Shown here one piece after another: positions 7,677 through 15,429 of a DNA stretch of 64,000 bases. The stretch comes from Candidatus Alloclostridium intestinigallinarum (lineage in GTDB: Bacteria; Bacillota; Clostridia; Christensenellales; UBA3700), in the NCBI GenBank assembly GCA_904382605.1, contig CAJFJA010000006.1:1-64000 (forward strand). Reading direction: 5' to 3'. The position numbers were made by a program, and so were the translations under genes. The notes beneath the pieces were generated by a model. That model saw only the letters and a program-made list of their open reading frames with translations. It was not told the origin of the DNA and ran no database searches. The first letter of the stretch is position 1. The number at the start of each line of letters is the position of its first letter.

Positions 7677-9070
7677 AATTTATTAATGCTATCGATAATG
7701 GTGGTCATAGTGGTTTCAGACCAATTCTGCGCTGAAACGAATGGTTGAAAGCCCATTTTAATTACGCTCTCATATTTTTTGTGGTAGCGGCATAAAAACA
7801 TGTTGAAATATAGGTTTGCCAAATTTATGTTATTATCATAAAATTGTGGAAAACCAGTGCTGCTTATTGAATTCGAATAATCCGGCCAAACGGTGTCTAT
7901 CAACCCATCGCCGTTGTTATTTATATATAGCTGAAATATATTTTGAAGGGGCTGGCTGTTTATTATAGAATTATAATTATTAGTGTTATATCGCTTTTCA
8001 TATACAAGATATAAAATAAGCAAGAAATATCCACCATCCAATTGTTGACGGTTGACAGAGTGCAGGACGGTGTTGACATTTGATACATATCGTTCAACCG
8101 ATCGGTTATCGGAATGATTGTGAGAACCTACACTAAATAAAAAGAAGATATACTTTCTATAAACCGCAAATGACGAGGCGGGAATAATTGTATTCTTTTG
8201 TTCAAGAAATATATCATCAAGTATTTGTTGCATAGATGTAGAAAAGAAAATTTCGCTTTCGGAGAGCAAATCGATAATAGGATCATTAAAAAACTTTTCC
8301 AGATATTTACTACCGTTTTTAATAGCATGATGTTGATTTAGCGTTTCATGTATTTGCTTTTCATTAAAAGCAACAATAACAATGCAATTATTCACTTCAA
8401 ATAAATGGTGCAATCTTTCAAGAACCAGCAACTGCTCGTTTGGCATACAACGGTCTAATTCGTCCACTAAAATAACAAGTTTGCGTGTATGCGAATCTTT
8501 GTCGGGCTCCGTCAATTTGTTGAGAACAAATATGGTATCGTCCAGCAGTTTTTGATACGATTTGAACTCATCAAAGATTTTATTATCCAATATGGAGCTC
8601 TTTGCTTGCCGTATAACCTCGCCTATAAATTCCATAGCAAAGGTGATAAGTAAGCCAAAGTTAGTTTTGGTCATAGGTTTTATGGTTTTATCAAAGAGCG
8701 AAGAAAGAACTTTTTTGCAGGTATCCGTTGCTGTTTTTTTAACTGCTTGTTTTATTCTATATGCCGTGACTTTTGAAATACCATTTTGGTTTTGGGCATA
8801 TTTTTCCAGTGTATCGTGAATGCAGTAGAGGATGGCGATGAGCGGGTCGGAGTAAAAATTGTTTTTCCAAGCGTCATATGTTATTACGATATAATCATTC
8901 TTATCTTTAATTTTTTCATACAGTTCGGTCATTATCCAACTTTTTCCGCTACCCCATTCACCGTTTAAGCCGACGCACTTATTTTCGTTTGAGGGCAAAT
9001 TGTCTATTTTGGACAAAAGTTGCGCTACGATGTCGTCGCGCCCTATTTTATCTTCCGCATGCTTTTTCAT
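7673..9070 (-). CDS. KAP-family P-loop NTPase inside the restriction operon
   Basis: This 465-aa protein has Walker A in LNGEWGSGKSWIM (about residues 34-46), Walker B in KLVILVDELDRCM (about 198-210), and the typical following strand NNCIVIVAFNEKQI. The DELDRC motif and layout fit KAP NTPases of the STAND-related P-loop class. A hydrophobic segment near residues 140-155 (FGLLITFAMEFIGEVI) may contact the membrane, as in many KAP proteins. The C-terminal 200 residues are not recognised. It overlaps hsdM before it and hsdS after it by four bases on each side, so it is translated in step with the methylase core. KAP NTPases are reported in phage-defence contexts; a role as an added effector or regulator here is an inference. 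Confidence 0.85.
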   Translation of the reverse strand: MKKHAEDKIGRDDIVAQLLSKIDNLPSNENKCVGLNGEWGSGKSWIMTELYEKIKDKNDYIVITYDAWKNNFYSDPLIAILYCIHDTLEKYAQNQNGISKVTAYRIKQAVKKTATDTCKKVLSSLFDKTIKPMTKTNFGLLITFAMEFIGEVIRQAKSSILDNKIFDEFKSYQKLLDDTIFVLNKLTEPDKDSHTRKLVILVDELDRCMPNEQLLVLERLHHLFEVNNCIVIVAFNEKQIHETLNQHHAIKNGSKYLEKFFNDPIIDLLSESEIFFSTSMQQILDDIFLEQKNTIIPASSFAVYRKYIFFLFSVGSHNHSDNRSVERYVSNVNTVLHSVNRQQLDGGYFLLILYLVYEKRYNTNNYNSIINSQPLQNIFQLYINNNGDGLIDTVWPDYSNSISSTGFPQFYDNNINLANLYFNMFLCRYHKKYESVIKMGFQPFVSAQNWSETTMTTIIDSINKL

Positions 9071-10848
9071 TCTCCCAATATCTCCTTCATAAGGTCGCTT
9101 TCTTCCCGCGAAAGCTGCTTAAACTCGGCAAATACTTCATCTGCTTTGCGCGGCGGTGTGAACTTGTAAAACAGACGGGTAAAAGGAATTTCATAGCCCA
9201 CCTTATCCTTACTTCTGTCCATATATGCAATGGGGTTATAGGGAAGCACGTTGCGCTTGAAATATTCGTCTATGTCTTCAAGCAGGGGAATACTTTCGGT
9301 ATCCGATTTGCTCTTGTCGGGCTGAGGTTTCCCACGCTTTAATACGGGCTTACCATTTTCGTCCGTTATCGGCGTTTCCACAGTTACTTTCGTGTAACCG
9401 AAAAAGTTGTTTTCACGCACTTTGCTTTCCACTTTCAAGCCGCCCGAAACATGTTCGCCGTCTTCAAAGGCGTTGTAAGCGTTTATTATTATGGCAATAC
9501 ATTCGTCGGATAGGTCCACGCGCTTGTTGCCGATATTTTTTCTTCGTTTTACAAAGCACTTGCTTGCGTCTATGAGTTGTATTTTACCCAAGCGGTGAAC
9601 TGCTTTATTTTTGCTGATCACCCAGATATATGTGGCAATGCCCGTATTATAAAACAGGTCGTTAGGCAACTGAATAATGGCCTCAACCAGGTCGCCGGTA
9701 ATAAGGTATTTTCTTATTTCCGAAGCGCCGCTGCCCGCGTCTCCCGTAAACAGGGAAGAACCGTTTTGTATTATCGCCATTCTGCCGCAGCCTTCTTTCA
9801 GTTTTTTCACGCCATTGAGCAAGAAAAGCATCTGACTGTCCGAAACGGCGGGAAGTCCGGGGCCGAATCTGCCGGAATACCCCAGTTTTGCCTCATTTTC
9901 CACGCAAGCTTTATCCTTTTTCCAATCTATTCCGAAAGGCGGGTTGGAAATGATATAGTCGAATTCGTAGCCTTCAAATGCGTCGTCGGAAAGTGTGTCG
10001 CCCTGTTTCATGCCGCTTACGTTACCGCCTTTTATCAGCATGTCGGCTTTGGCTATTGCGTAGGTTTCTTCATTCAGCTCCTGACCGAAACAGGTGAGTT
10101 CCGCATTTGGGTTAATCGCTTTTATTCGCTCGGTAAGACAGCCCAGCATCTGGCTTGTCCCCATTGTCATGTCGTATGCCGTTTTAAAACATCCTTCCGT
10201 AACTATTTCGTCTTTTTCGGGGGCTATAAGCAATTCTGTCATCAGATATATTATATCGCGGCTGGTGAAGTGGGCTCCGGCGGTTTCGTTATAGCTTTCG
10301 GAAAATTTTCGTATAAGTTCTTCAAAGATATACCCCATATCGGCGGAAGTTATCTTGTCGGGTGACATATCTCCCTTGCGCGAGTTGAATTCCTGTATTA
10401 CAAGAAAAAGCACGTTACCGTCCGCCATTGTTTTAACGGTGTCGGCAAATTTGAATTTGGTAATAATGTCCTTCACATTGTCGGAAAATCCGCTAAGGTA
10501 GTCCTCGAAATTTGCTTCGATATTGTCGGAATCCGCAACCAGTTTGGCAAAATCGAATTTACTGCGGTTGTAAAAACTCATGCCCGATTCCTTGCATAAC
10601 GAAGCGTCCAAAACATTGTTTACAACATGTTTTGTCTGTAACTCCTCGTATTTATCCAATACGGCTTTTTTCGTCGGGGCAAGAGCGTCATCGAAGCGTT
10701 TCAGCACAGTCATTGGTAAAATGACCTTGCCGTATTCGTGCGGCTTAAAAAGTCCCACAAGGTGGGTGGCTATTTCCCATATCAGATTGGCTTTTTCTCT
10801 TATATTCAAGTCTGTCTGCTTTTGCAGAGACTGCATCATTTCATCCAT
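9067..10848 (-). CDS. hsdM: Type I restriction-modification methyltransferase subunit M
   Basis: This 593-aa protein is the N6-adenine methyltransferase that with HsdS protects host DNA. The N-terminal helical domain carries LIWEIATHLVGLFKPHEYGKVILPMTVLKRFD. The catalytic motif IV is NPPFG in YIISNPPFGIDWKKDK (about residues 300-315), and the FTSRDIIYLM segment (about 192-201) precedes the SAM-binding region. It is longer than many HsdM proteins because of a C-terminal part (about 480-593) with PLLEDIDEYFKRNVLPYNPIAYMD, which is common in this sub-class. The start at 10848 has an AGGAGA site five bases upstream. It is the first gene of the operon; a MITE lies 55 bases upstream. Confidence 0.95.
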   Translation of the reverse strand: MDEMMQSLQKQTDLNIREKANLIWEIATHLVGLFKPHEYGKVILPMTVLKRFDDALAPTKKAVLDKYEELQTKHVVNNVLDASLCKESGMSFYNRSKFDFAKLVADSDNIEANFEDYLSGFSDNVKDIITKFKFADTVKTMADGNVLFLVIQEFNSRKGDMSPDKITSADMGYIFEELIRKFSESYNETAGAHFTSRDIIYLMTELLIAPEKDEIVTEGCFKTAYDMTMGTSQMLGCLTERIKAINPNAELTCFGQELNEETYAIAKADMLIKGGNVSGMKQGDTLSDDAFEGYEFDYIISNPPFGIDWKKDKACVENEAKLGYSGRFGPGLPAVSDSQMLFLLNGVKKLKEGCGRMAIIQNGSSLFTGDAGSGASEIRKYLITGDLVEAIIQLPNDLFYNTGIATYIWVISKNKAVHRLGKIQLIDASKCFVKRRKNIGNKRVDLSDECIAIIINAYNAFEDGEHVSGGLKVESKVRENNFFGYTKVTVETPITDENGKPVLKRGKPQPDKSKSDTESIPLLEDIDEYFKRNVLPYNPIAYMDRSKDKVGYEIPFTRLFYKFTPPRKADEVFAEFKQLSREESDLMKEILGE

Positions 10849-10902
10849 TGTATTCTCCTGCTCTTATAATGCCTATAAAAACATGTCGTTATATGGCAAA
10901 TT

Positions 10903-11101
10903 TACCCGTAGCCAACCCCAGTAGAACACTTTAATCGTACTGCTTTCGACATATTTGCGCAATTTGTCGACTTGTTGTAGTTTACTACAACTGCGCGCCA
11001 TCTCGCACAATACGCTGAAAGCAAAGCATTTTACAACCCGACATATACACATATTTTATGTTTTAGAGTAAAATGTGTTCTACTGAGGTTGGCTACGGGT
11101 A
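10903..11101 (+). mobile_element. MITE family A, copy 2 (both ends present, internal deletion)
   Basis: The element runs from TA-CCCGTAGC at 10903 to GGCTACGGG-TA at 11101, giving a TA dinucleotide at each end. Terminal repeats extend inward through GTAGAACACTTTA on the left and its complement-like TAAAATGTGTTCTAC on the right. About 17 bases are missing in the middle relative to the copy at 33150. It has no coding potential. It sits just upstream of the hsdM start and may separate the operon from its original upstream region. Confidence 0.88.
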
Positions 11102-11207
11102 CTATTTTTATTATTAAAAATATTATAGCATTACCGGCGGGCTTCGGTCAAGGTTAAAATTAAGCACACATATATCAATTATTATGAGCGATTTTGAAAA
11201 TCGACTG

Positions 11208-11996
11208 TTATCCGAAAACTTCGGCTGCGGCGATTATTTTAAGTAAGGATTCGTCCGCCTTATCTCTTCCGTAGGCGTCGAGAAAACGGTCGCGGTATTT
11301 GTCCGTTTTCAGATTGAAAAACAAGGTCCACGTTCCCCAAAACAGGTCGATATGTCTGTCGCCTACGCCGCCGCTTCCTACGTCTATAAAGCCGGACAGC
11401 TTCCAATTGTCGAGTATCACGTTGGGCAGACAGTAGTCGCCGTGGAGCAGGACTTTGCTTTGCAGAGCGCTTTTTCCTTCCGTTAAAACCGCGTAGGCTT
11501 CTTCGGCGTTGCGGTAACCGAAACTGTCGGGAAAAGATGTTTTATCGTAATTGCCCGTGCGGTAATTTTCTTCGGCAAAGGTAAGGTAATCCGCCGTTCT
11601 GTCGGGAACGGGGCAGGCGGAAAAATCCGTTTCGTGCAGCTTTCTCAATTCGCAGGCGAGGACGTCGCACAGGCGTTCGGGGCGGGAGAGATACTCTTCG
11701 CGGGTGCAGTCTTCTCCCTTTACCGCCGCGGTAAGAAGCAGGTCGGCGTTTGAATAAGAAAGATAGGTAAGAACTTCCGCGCCGAGATTTTTCGAATGAA
11801 AAAATTTCGTCATCGCCGCTTCTTTTTCCAAAGCGCCGGCTTTTGCGCGTTTCAGAAAATATCCGTTTTCTTTGTCGATAAAATATACCCGCGCTTCGGG
11901 GGAGCAGGAGCTGTCGTAAACGTCCGCTCCGTTTATAAAATGCGAAATATCCTTCGGCAACTTAAACGGAATACCGTTTATCTTTGTTTTCTTCAT
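11208..11996 (-). CDS. Aminoglycoside phosphotransferase (APH)-family kinase
   Basis: This 262-aa protein is counted from ATG 11996; a TTG at 12017 is also in frame. The catalytic loop is VLLHGDYCLPNVILDN (Brenner-type HGDxxxxN) followed by SGFIDVGSGGVGDRHIDL, which holds the metal-binding Asp in place of DFG. The ATP-binding lobe has YFLKRAK with the likely Lys, and KEAAMTKFF with the helix C Glu. This is the APH(3')-like arrangement. The substrate could be an aminoglycoside or an unrelated small molecule, since chromosomal members in Clostridia are often not resistance genes. The start lies inside the end of rlmD (overlap of about 35 bases), so it is probably co-transcribed with rlmD. Confidence 0.85.
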   Translation of the reverse strand: MKKTKINGIPFKLPKDISHFINGADVYDSSCSPEARVYFIDKENGYFLKRAKAGALEKEAAMTKFFHSKNLGAEVLTYLSYSNADLLLTAAVKGEDCTREEYLSRPERLCDVLACELRKLHETDFSACPVPDRTADYLTFAEENYRTGNYDKTSFPDSFGYRNAEEAYAVLTEGKSALQSKVLLHGDYCLPNVILDNWKLSGFIDVGSGGVGDRHIDLFWGTWTLFFNLKTDKYRDRFLDAYGRDKADESLLKIIAAAEVFG

Positions 11997-13329
11997 TTTT
12001 TCGTTCAAGTACGGCAAGCGTTTCCACGTGGAATGTGCGGGGAAACATATCGTAAGGGCGGATAAGTTTTATATCGTACCCTTGCGTAAGAATGCGCAGA
12101 TCGCGTGCCAGGGTGGCGGGATTGCAGGATATGTAGGCGATATGTCCTGGTCTGGCGGAAAGAAGCGCCTGCAATACTGCCGAATCGCAACCCTTGCGCG
12201 GCGGGTCGAGGACGGCAAGGCAGTTTTCCCCGAGGTTTAGGGACGGAATGATTTTTGCGGCGTTGCCGAGTATGTTTTGTATTTTTTGCGAATTTCCGTT
12301 CATCAGGGCGGTTTTTTTGCCGTTTTCCACCGCCGACGGCACAATCTCGACGCAATACGCCGTTTTGCAGTAGGGGGCGAGCAGGTTGGAGATGATACCC
12401 ACGCCGCCGTAGCCGTCCAGAACGGTATCGGGGCGGAGCGCTTCCGCAAGCGTTTTCACTTCGCCGTATATGGCGGCGCATATCCCGTCGTTCACCTGCA
12501 TGAACGAAAGAGGGGATATTTCGGTTTTTACGCCGCATATTTCGCCTTTGACTGCAATATCTCCGTATACGGGCAAGACAGTATCGCCGGTAATTACGTT
12601 CGTGTTGCGCTTGTTTATGTTTGCGGATAATGAAAATTGTATTCCTAGGGCGGCTATTGATGATATAAATTTATCGGCGTGCGGCAGATTGTCGGCATTT
12701 ATCACCAGACATACCGAATATATTGCGCCTATCCGCCTTACCAATATGTGGCGCATAACGCCGCGCCCCGTCTGCTCGTTATAGGCGGGAATATTGTATG
12801 TATTGCATACGTTTACAGCCGCCCTAATAATGCTGTTTGTCCTTTCGTCGTGCTGTGGGCAACCGCTTTCGGGCAGGGGAATCGCTTTGTGCGAATCGCG
12901 CTTGAAGTAGCCTGCGAAAACTTTTCCCTTTTCGTCCGCGGCAAAGGGCACCTGCGCTTTGTTGCGCGCGTTCGGGGGCGAAGGGAATACGGGCTCGACA
13001 AGAGCACCGATTCCCGCTTTTTTCATGCAGGTTTCAACCTTTTCCCTCTTTAATTTAAGTTCCGCGTCATAGGGCATGTGCCTCAGTCCGCAGCCGCCGC
13101 AACGGAAAAACGCGGGGCAGTCGGGGGTTATTCTGTCTTTGGACGGAGTGAGTAATTTTATCACTTTGGCGCGCAAAAAGTCCTTTTTTACCTGCGTTAT
13201 CTGTACGCGCACAACCTCTCCCGCAAGAGTGAGCGGCACAAAGCAGACTTGCCCGTCTATGCGGGCAACGCCTTCGCCTTCCATTCCCTGCGAAAGAATT
13301 TCCGTCTGAACAATGTCGCCGACTTTCAT
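11962..13329 (-). CDS. rlmD: 23S rRNA (uracil-5-)-methyltransferase, RlmD/RumA type
   Basis: This SAM-dependent enzyme makes 5-methyluridine in 23S rRNA. From ATG 13329 it is 455 aa. An N-terminal TRAM domain begins KVGDIVQTEILSQGMEGEGVARIDG. The 4Fe-4S cysteines are seen in CPAFFRCGGCG, with a later one in ESGCPQHD. The SAM region has VLDGYGGVGIISNLLAPY, followed by LDPPRKGC and the catalytic YISCNPATLARDL. ATG 13329 is chosen over 13347 because TRAM proteins start about here. A TTGCGC-17-TACAAT promoter ends only six bases before it, so the mRNA may be leaderless. The family includes tRNA methylases (TrmA-like); substrate assignment is by overall similarity. Confidence 0.9.
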   Translation of the reverse strand: MKVGDIVQTEILSQGMEGEGVARIDGQVCFVPLTLAGEVVRVQITQVKKDFLRAKVIKLLTPSKDRITPDCPAFFRCGGCGLRHMPYDAELKLKREKVETCMKKAGIGALVEPVFPSPPNARNKAQVPFAADEKGKVFAGYFKRDSHKAIPLPESGCPQHDERTNSIIRAAVNVCNTYNIPAYNEQTGRGVMRHILVRRIGAIYSVCLVINADNLPHADKFISSIAALGIQFSLSANINKRNTNVITGDTVLPVYGDIAVKGEICGVKTEISPLSFMQVNDGICAAIYGEVKTLAEALRPDTVLDGYGGVGIISNLLAPYCKTAYCVEIVPSAVENGKKTALMNGNSQKIQNILGNAAKIIPSLNLGENCLAVLDPPRKGCDSAVLQALLSARPGHIAYISCNPATLARDLRILTQGYDIKLIRPYDMFPRTFHVETLAVLERKNEENKDKRYSV

Positions 13330-13393
13330 GCTTATATTGTAGCGCATTATTTAATGCGGCGCAAGCGCGGAAGCGGTTTTTTGCGGGTAAGGT

Positions 13394-13525
13394 TTAATCT
13401 GCCGCTTCGTCTTTAAGGCTCATCTTCATGTTTTCCTTGTCCTGCAAGCGCATGGAGGAAGCGTTTATTTTCTTTTCCGCCACTTGCTTACGGGATTGTT
13501 TGGCTTTGTTTTGTTTCTTCGCCAT
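13394..13525 (-). CDS. 43-aa basic small protein
   Basis: The ORF begins MAKKQNKAKQSRKQVAEKK, ends MSLKDEAAD, and has an ideal GGAGGTAA site nine bases before ATG 13525. It is rich in Lys, Gln and Arg at the N terminus and acidic at the C terminus, with no hydrophobic segment. The strong ribosome site and codon use support a real gene, upstream of and in the same direction as rlmD. The family is not recognised; small nucleic-acid-binding or spore-associated proteins have similar composition, but that is only a guess. Confidence 0.7.
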   Translation of the reverse strand: MAKKQNKAKQSRKQVAEKKINASSMRLQDKENMKMSLKDEAAD

Positions 13526-13659
13526 TGCCGGTTACCTCCGTTTGATGTAGTATCTGATTTATTGCCGTTAAAGAAAAAAGTATGCGTTTTGCCTTAAATA
13601 TCCAAAAATGCCGCCGCGTTTTGATAACAAGAACAGCAGTTGGGGACAGGTATAGGCAA

Positions 13660-13807
13660 AGAGGGCGCCCGTAAGCGCCCTCTCCGCATTAAAGGAGATG
13701 AAGTATATGATAAACACAAAAGCAAATTTCGCAACACAACCGATATTTGCAATGTAAGAATACCATACGATAAATACATACGTATGGCAGGATTAAAAAC
13801 TTTTTTT
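13660..13807 (+). other. Mini-ORF module A (hairpin, ribosome site, 16-codon ORF, conserved tail)
   Basis: An AGAGGGCGC/GCGCCCTCT hairpin (13660-13683) is followed by AAAGGAG, an ATG at 13707 and a 16-codon ORF (MINTKANFATQPIFAM) ending at 13757. Then comes TATGGCAGGATTAAAAAC with a T run ending at 13807. The same order recurs in module B. It could be a leader peptide, a small RNA with its own terminator, or a decayed gene. Confidence 0.45.
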
Positions 13808-13831
13808 CGTTCCGAAGGAAATTTTGCGGCA

Positions 13832-13978
13832 GTCAAAAAGGGCGCCGCGGCGCCCTTTTTGACAGGAGGTAAAAAATGAACGCAAGAAACATTTCGCGAA
13901 AAACCATTATTCGTCACTTGCAAATATATAATAATGCTTCATAACAATATATGTGTGGCAGGAATAAAAACTTTTTTG
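13832..13978 (+). other. Mini-ORF module B (32-bp palindrome, ribosome site, 22-codon ORF, conserved tail)
   Basis: A perfect 32-bp palindrome (13832-13863, centre GCCG|CGGC, ends GTCAAAAAG) is a strong terminator or hairpin. AGGAGGTAAAAA follows immediately, then ATG 13876 and a 22-codon ORF (MNARNISRKTIIRHLQIYNN and two more residues) ending at 13944. TGTGGCAGGAATAAAAAC and a T run follow, matching the tail of module A. In one frame the tails of both modules read (M/V)AG(L/I)KTF. The rest of 13979-14200 shows nothing recognisable. Confidence 0.45.
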
Positions 13979-14220
13979 CAAAAAATAAAATTTTCCGCGG
14001 AATACTTTTCAAGGCGGTACCGAAAATATTACGCCGCGCGTTGCGCTTCCGCCCGTGAAGGACGGGGAAAGAGGAGCGTCGGAAACACGGTGCGGCAATA
14101 TTGTTGCAAATATCACATTTGAGCGGCGCGAAATTTGGGTATAATCAAAGAAAGTCAGATATTACGCAAAATAAACGCGTTTTTGTGGTATACTGATAAA
14201 AAGGAAAGAGAGGTGGAATT

Positions 14221-14547
14221 ATGGCAACTGTAAAAGTTACTTCGGAAAACTTCGAAAGCGAGGTGCTCAATTCGGACAAACCCGTTCTTGTGGATTTGTG
14301 GGCGGACTGGTGCGGACCGTGCAAGATGCTGGGACCCGTGCTCGAACAGATAAGTAGCGAGCGCGGCGACATAAAGGTGTGCAAGATAAACGTGGACGAA
14401 GAGCCGCAACTTGCAAGCGAATTCAGGGTGTCCAGCATACCGCACGTTGCGCTTTTGAAGGGCAACAGGATAATTGCACAGAGCATAGGTTTCAAGCCCA
14501 AGGCGGATATTCTGGCAATGGTGGACGGCGCGATTAAAGGCGAGTGA
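14221..14547 (+). CDS. trxA: Thioredoxin
   Basis: This 108-aa cytosolic thiol-disulfide reductant has the active site WADWCGPCKMLGP (residues 28-40; Cys32 and Cys35 by family numbering) and the cis-proline loop SSIPHVALL. Length and fold are standard. The ribosome site AAGAGAGGTGG precedes ATG 14221. A possible promoter with TATAAT at 14139 lies upstream. Its stop overlaps the start of the next gene (TGATGA), so the two were once one operon; that next gene is now broken by a MITE. No thioredoxin reductase is nearby. Confidence 0.95.
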   Translation: MATVKVTSENFESEVLNSDKPVLVDLWADWCGPCKMLGPVLEQISSERGDIKVCKINVDEEPQLASEFRVSSIPHVALLKGNRIIAQSIGFKPKADILAMVDGAIKGE

Positions 14548-15119
14548 TGATAAAAATCACGGTCATGCGCATGGCGCGGTACGACGATTTGTCCGCGCGG
14601 TATGAAAATCCCATACAGCACGCATGCGATATGTATATACCCGTACCCGACCCCGCCAGAACACTTTAATCGTACTGCTTCCGTCATATTTGCACAATCT
14701 GTCGACTTGTTGTAGGTTACTACAACTGCGCGCCATCTCGCGCAAATCTGTCCGAAACCAGTTACGCTGAAAGCAAGGCAGTGTGCCGATAAAATTTAAT
14801 GAATCTTCAAAGAGGTCAGTTAGCTGATAAAAGTAGCAACTTCAAAGATTAATTATGGATACAACGTCACACATTGCTGCTCTACCGGGATTGGGTACGG
14901 GTATGGGAAACTTTTTACTCTTCGGGCGGAGAAAAGCCGGAAGGCATGTGCGACTCCGCCTGGGAGAGTATGGAAAAATTCGTAAAAGAACTTGCCTGCG
15001 GAGGCGGCAATTTTTACGACGGCTGGATGCCGCATTCGGCGATGATTTCGTGTAACGACGGTTTTCGTCCCGTAAGTTTTTATATAGAAAAAATTTCCGC
15101 AAGCGATTGTTTATTATGA
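14547..15119 (+). pseudogene. TIGR04076-family protein, interrupted by a MITE
   Basis: The 5' part (14547-14639) encodes MIKITVMRMARYDDLSARYE and a further 11 residues to MYI. The 3' part (14904-15119) encodes WETFYSSGGEKPEGMCDSAW through CNDGFRPVSFYIEK to the stop. Together they form one typical TIGR04076 protein of about 102 aa, with the family's KPEGxCDxAW and CNDGxRPVxFxIE features. MITE copy 3 occupies 14638-14903. Deleting the element with one of the two flanking TA joins ATA directly to TGG in the same frame. The family's function is unknown. The insertion adds a foreign stretch and stops, so the present gene is most likely inactive. Confidence 0.85.
14638..14903 (+). mobile_element. 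MITE family A, copy 3 (divergent right half)
   Basis: The left end TA-CCCGTACCCGACCCCG at 14638 and the core to about 14780 match the other copies. The right end CTACCGGGATTGGGTACGGG-TA closes at 14903. Between about 14781 and 14879 the sequence is unlike the other copies, so this is a sub-family or a recombinant. TA flanks both ends. It lies inside the TIGR04076 gene. Confidence 0.85.
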
Positions 15120-15429
15120 AAAACTGTTTTCACTATATGGGCGTAAAATCGGCAACAAAAAGAGGGCGATATACCCGTATCTGATTCGGAACGGGCGTAA
15201 ACGGGTCTTTTCATAACCGGGCAGGGTAAATCGTAATTTTAGACAGCTTTGCAATAATGTGTCTGAAATTACGGTGACAAAAACATATTTTACAAAAATT
15301 TTACACAAAATTCTCGGATTTTATGTCACAAAACGGGTCATTTTTTCCGTCTATATAGTAGAGGGGTATAAAATCGTACCCGCTAAGATTACGATTTTAT
15401 ATCGGAAATTAAAACATGGAGGAAAGATT
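15120..15429 (+). promoter_or_regulatory. AT-rich regulatory region before the surface-protein operon
   Basis: No gene is seen here. A TATAAA box at 15367-15372 overlaps a perfect inverted repeat, TAAAATCGTA/TACGATTTTA (15369-15378 and 15390-15399, 11-base loop), which would form at the very 5' end of the mRNA or act as an operator. A GTGACA...TGTCAC inverted pair (about 15273 and 15325) brackets a T-rich block upstream. GGAGGAAAGATT precedes ATG 15430. No clear -35 box was found. Confidence 0.45.

Noticed and set aside
14145..14687. 180-codon minus-strand frame over thioredoxin
   Set aside because: Thioredoxin is certain on the plus strand, with its active site and ribosome site.
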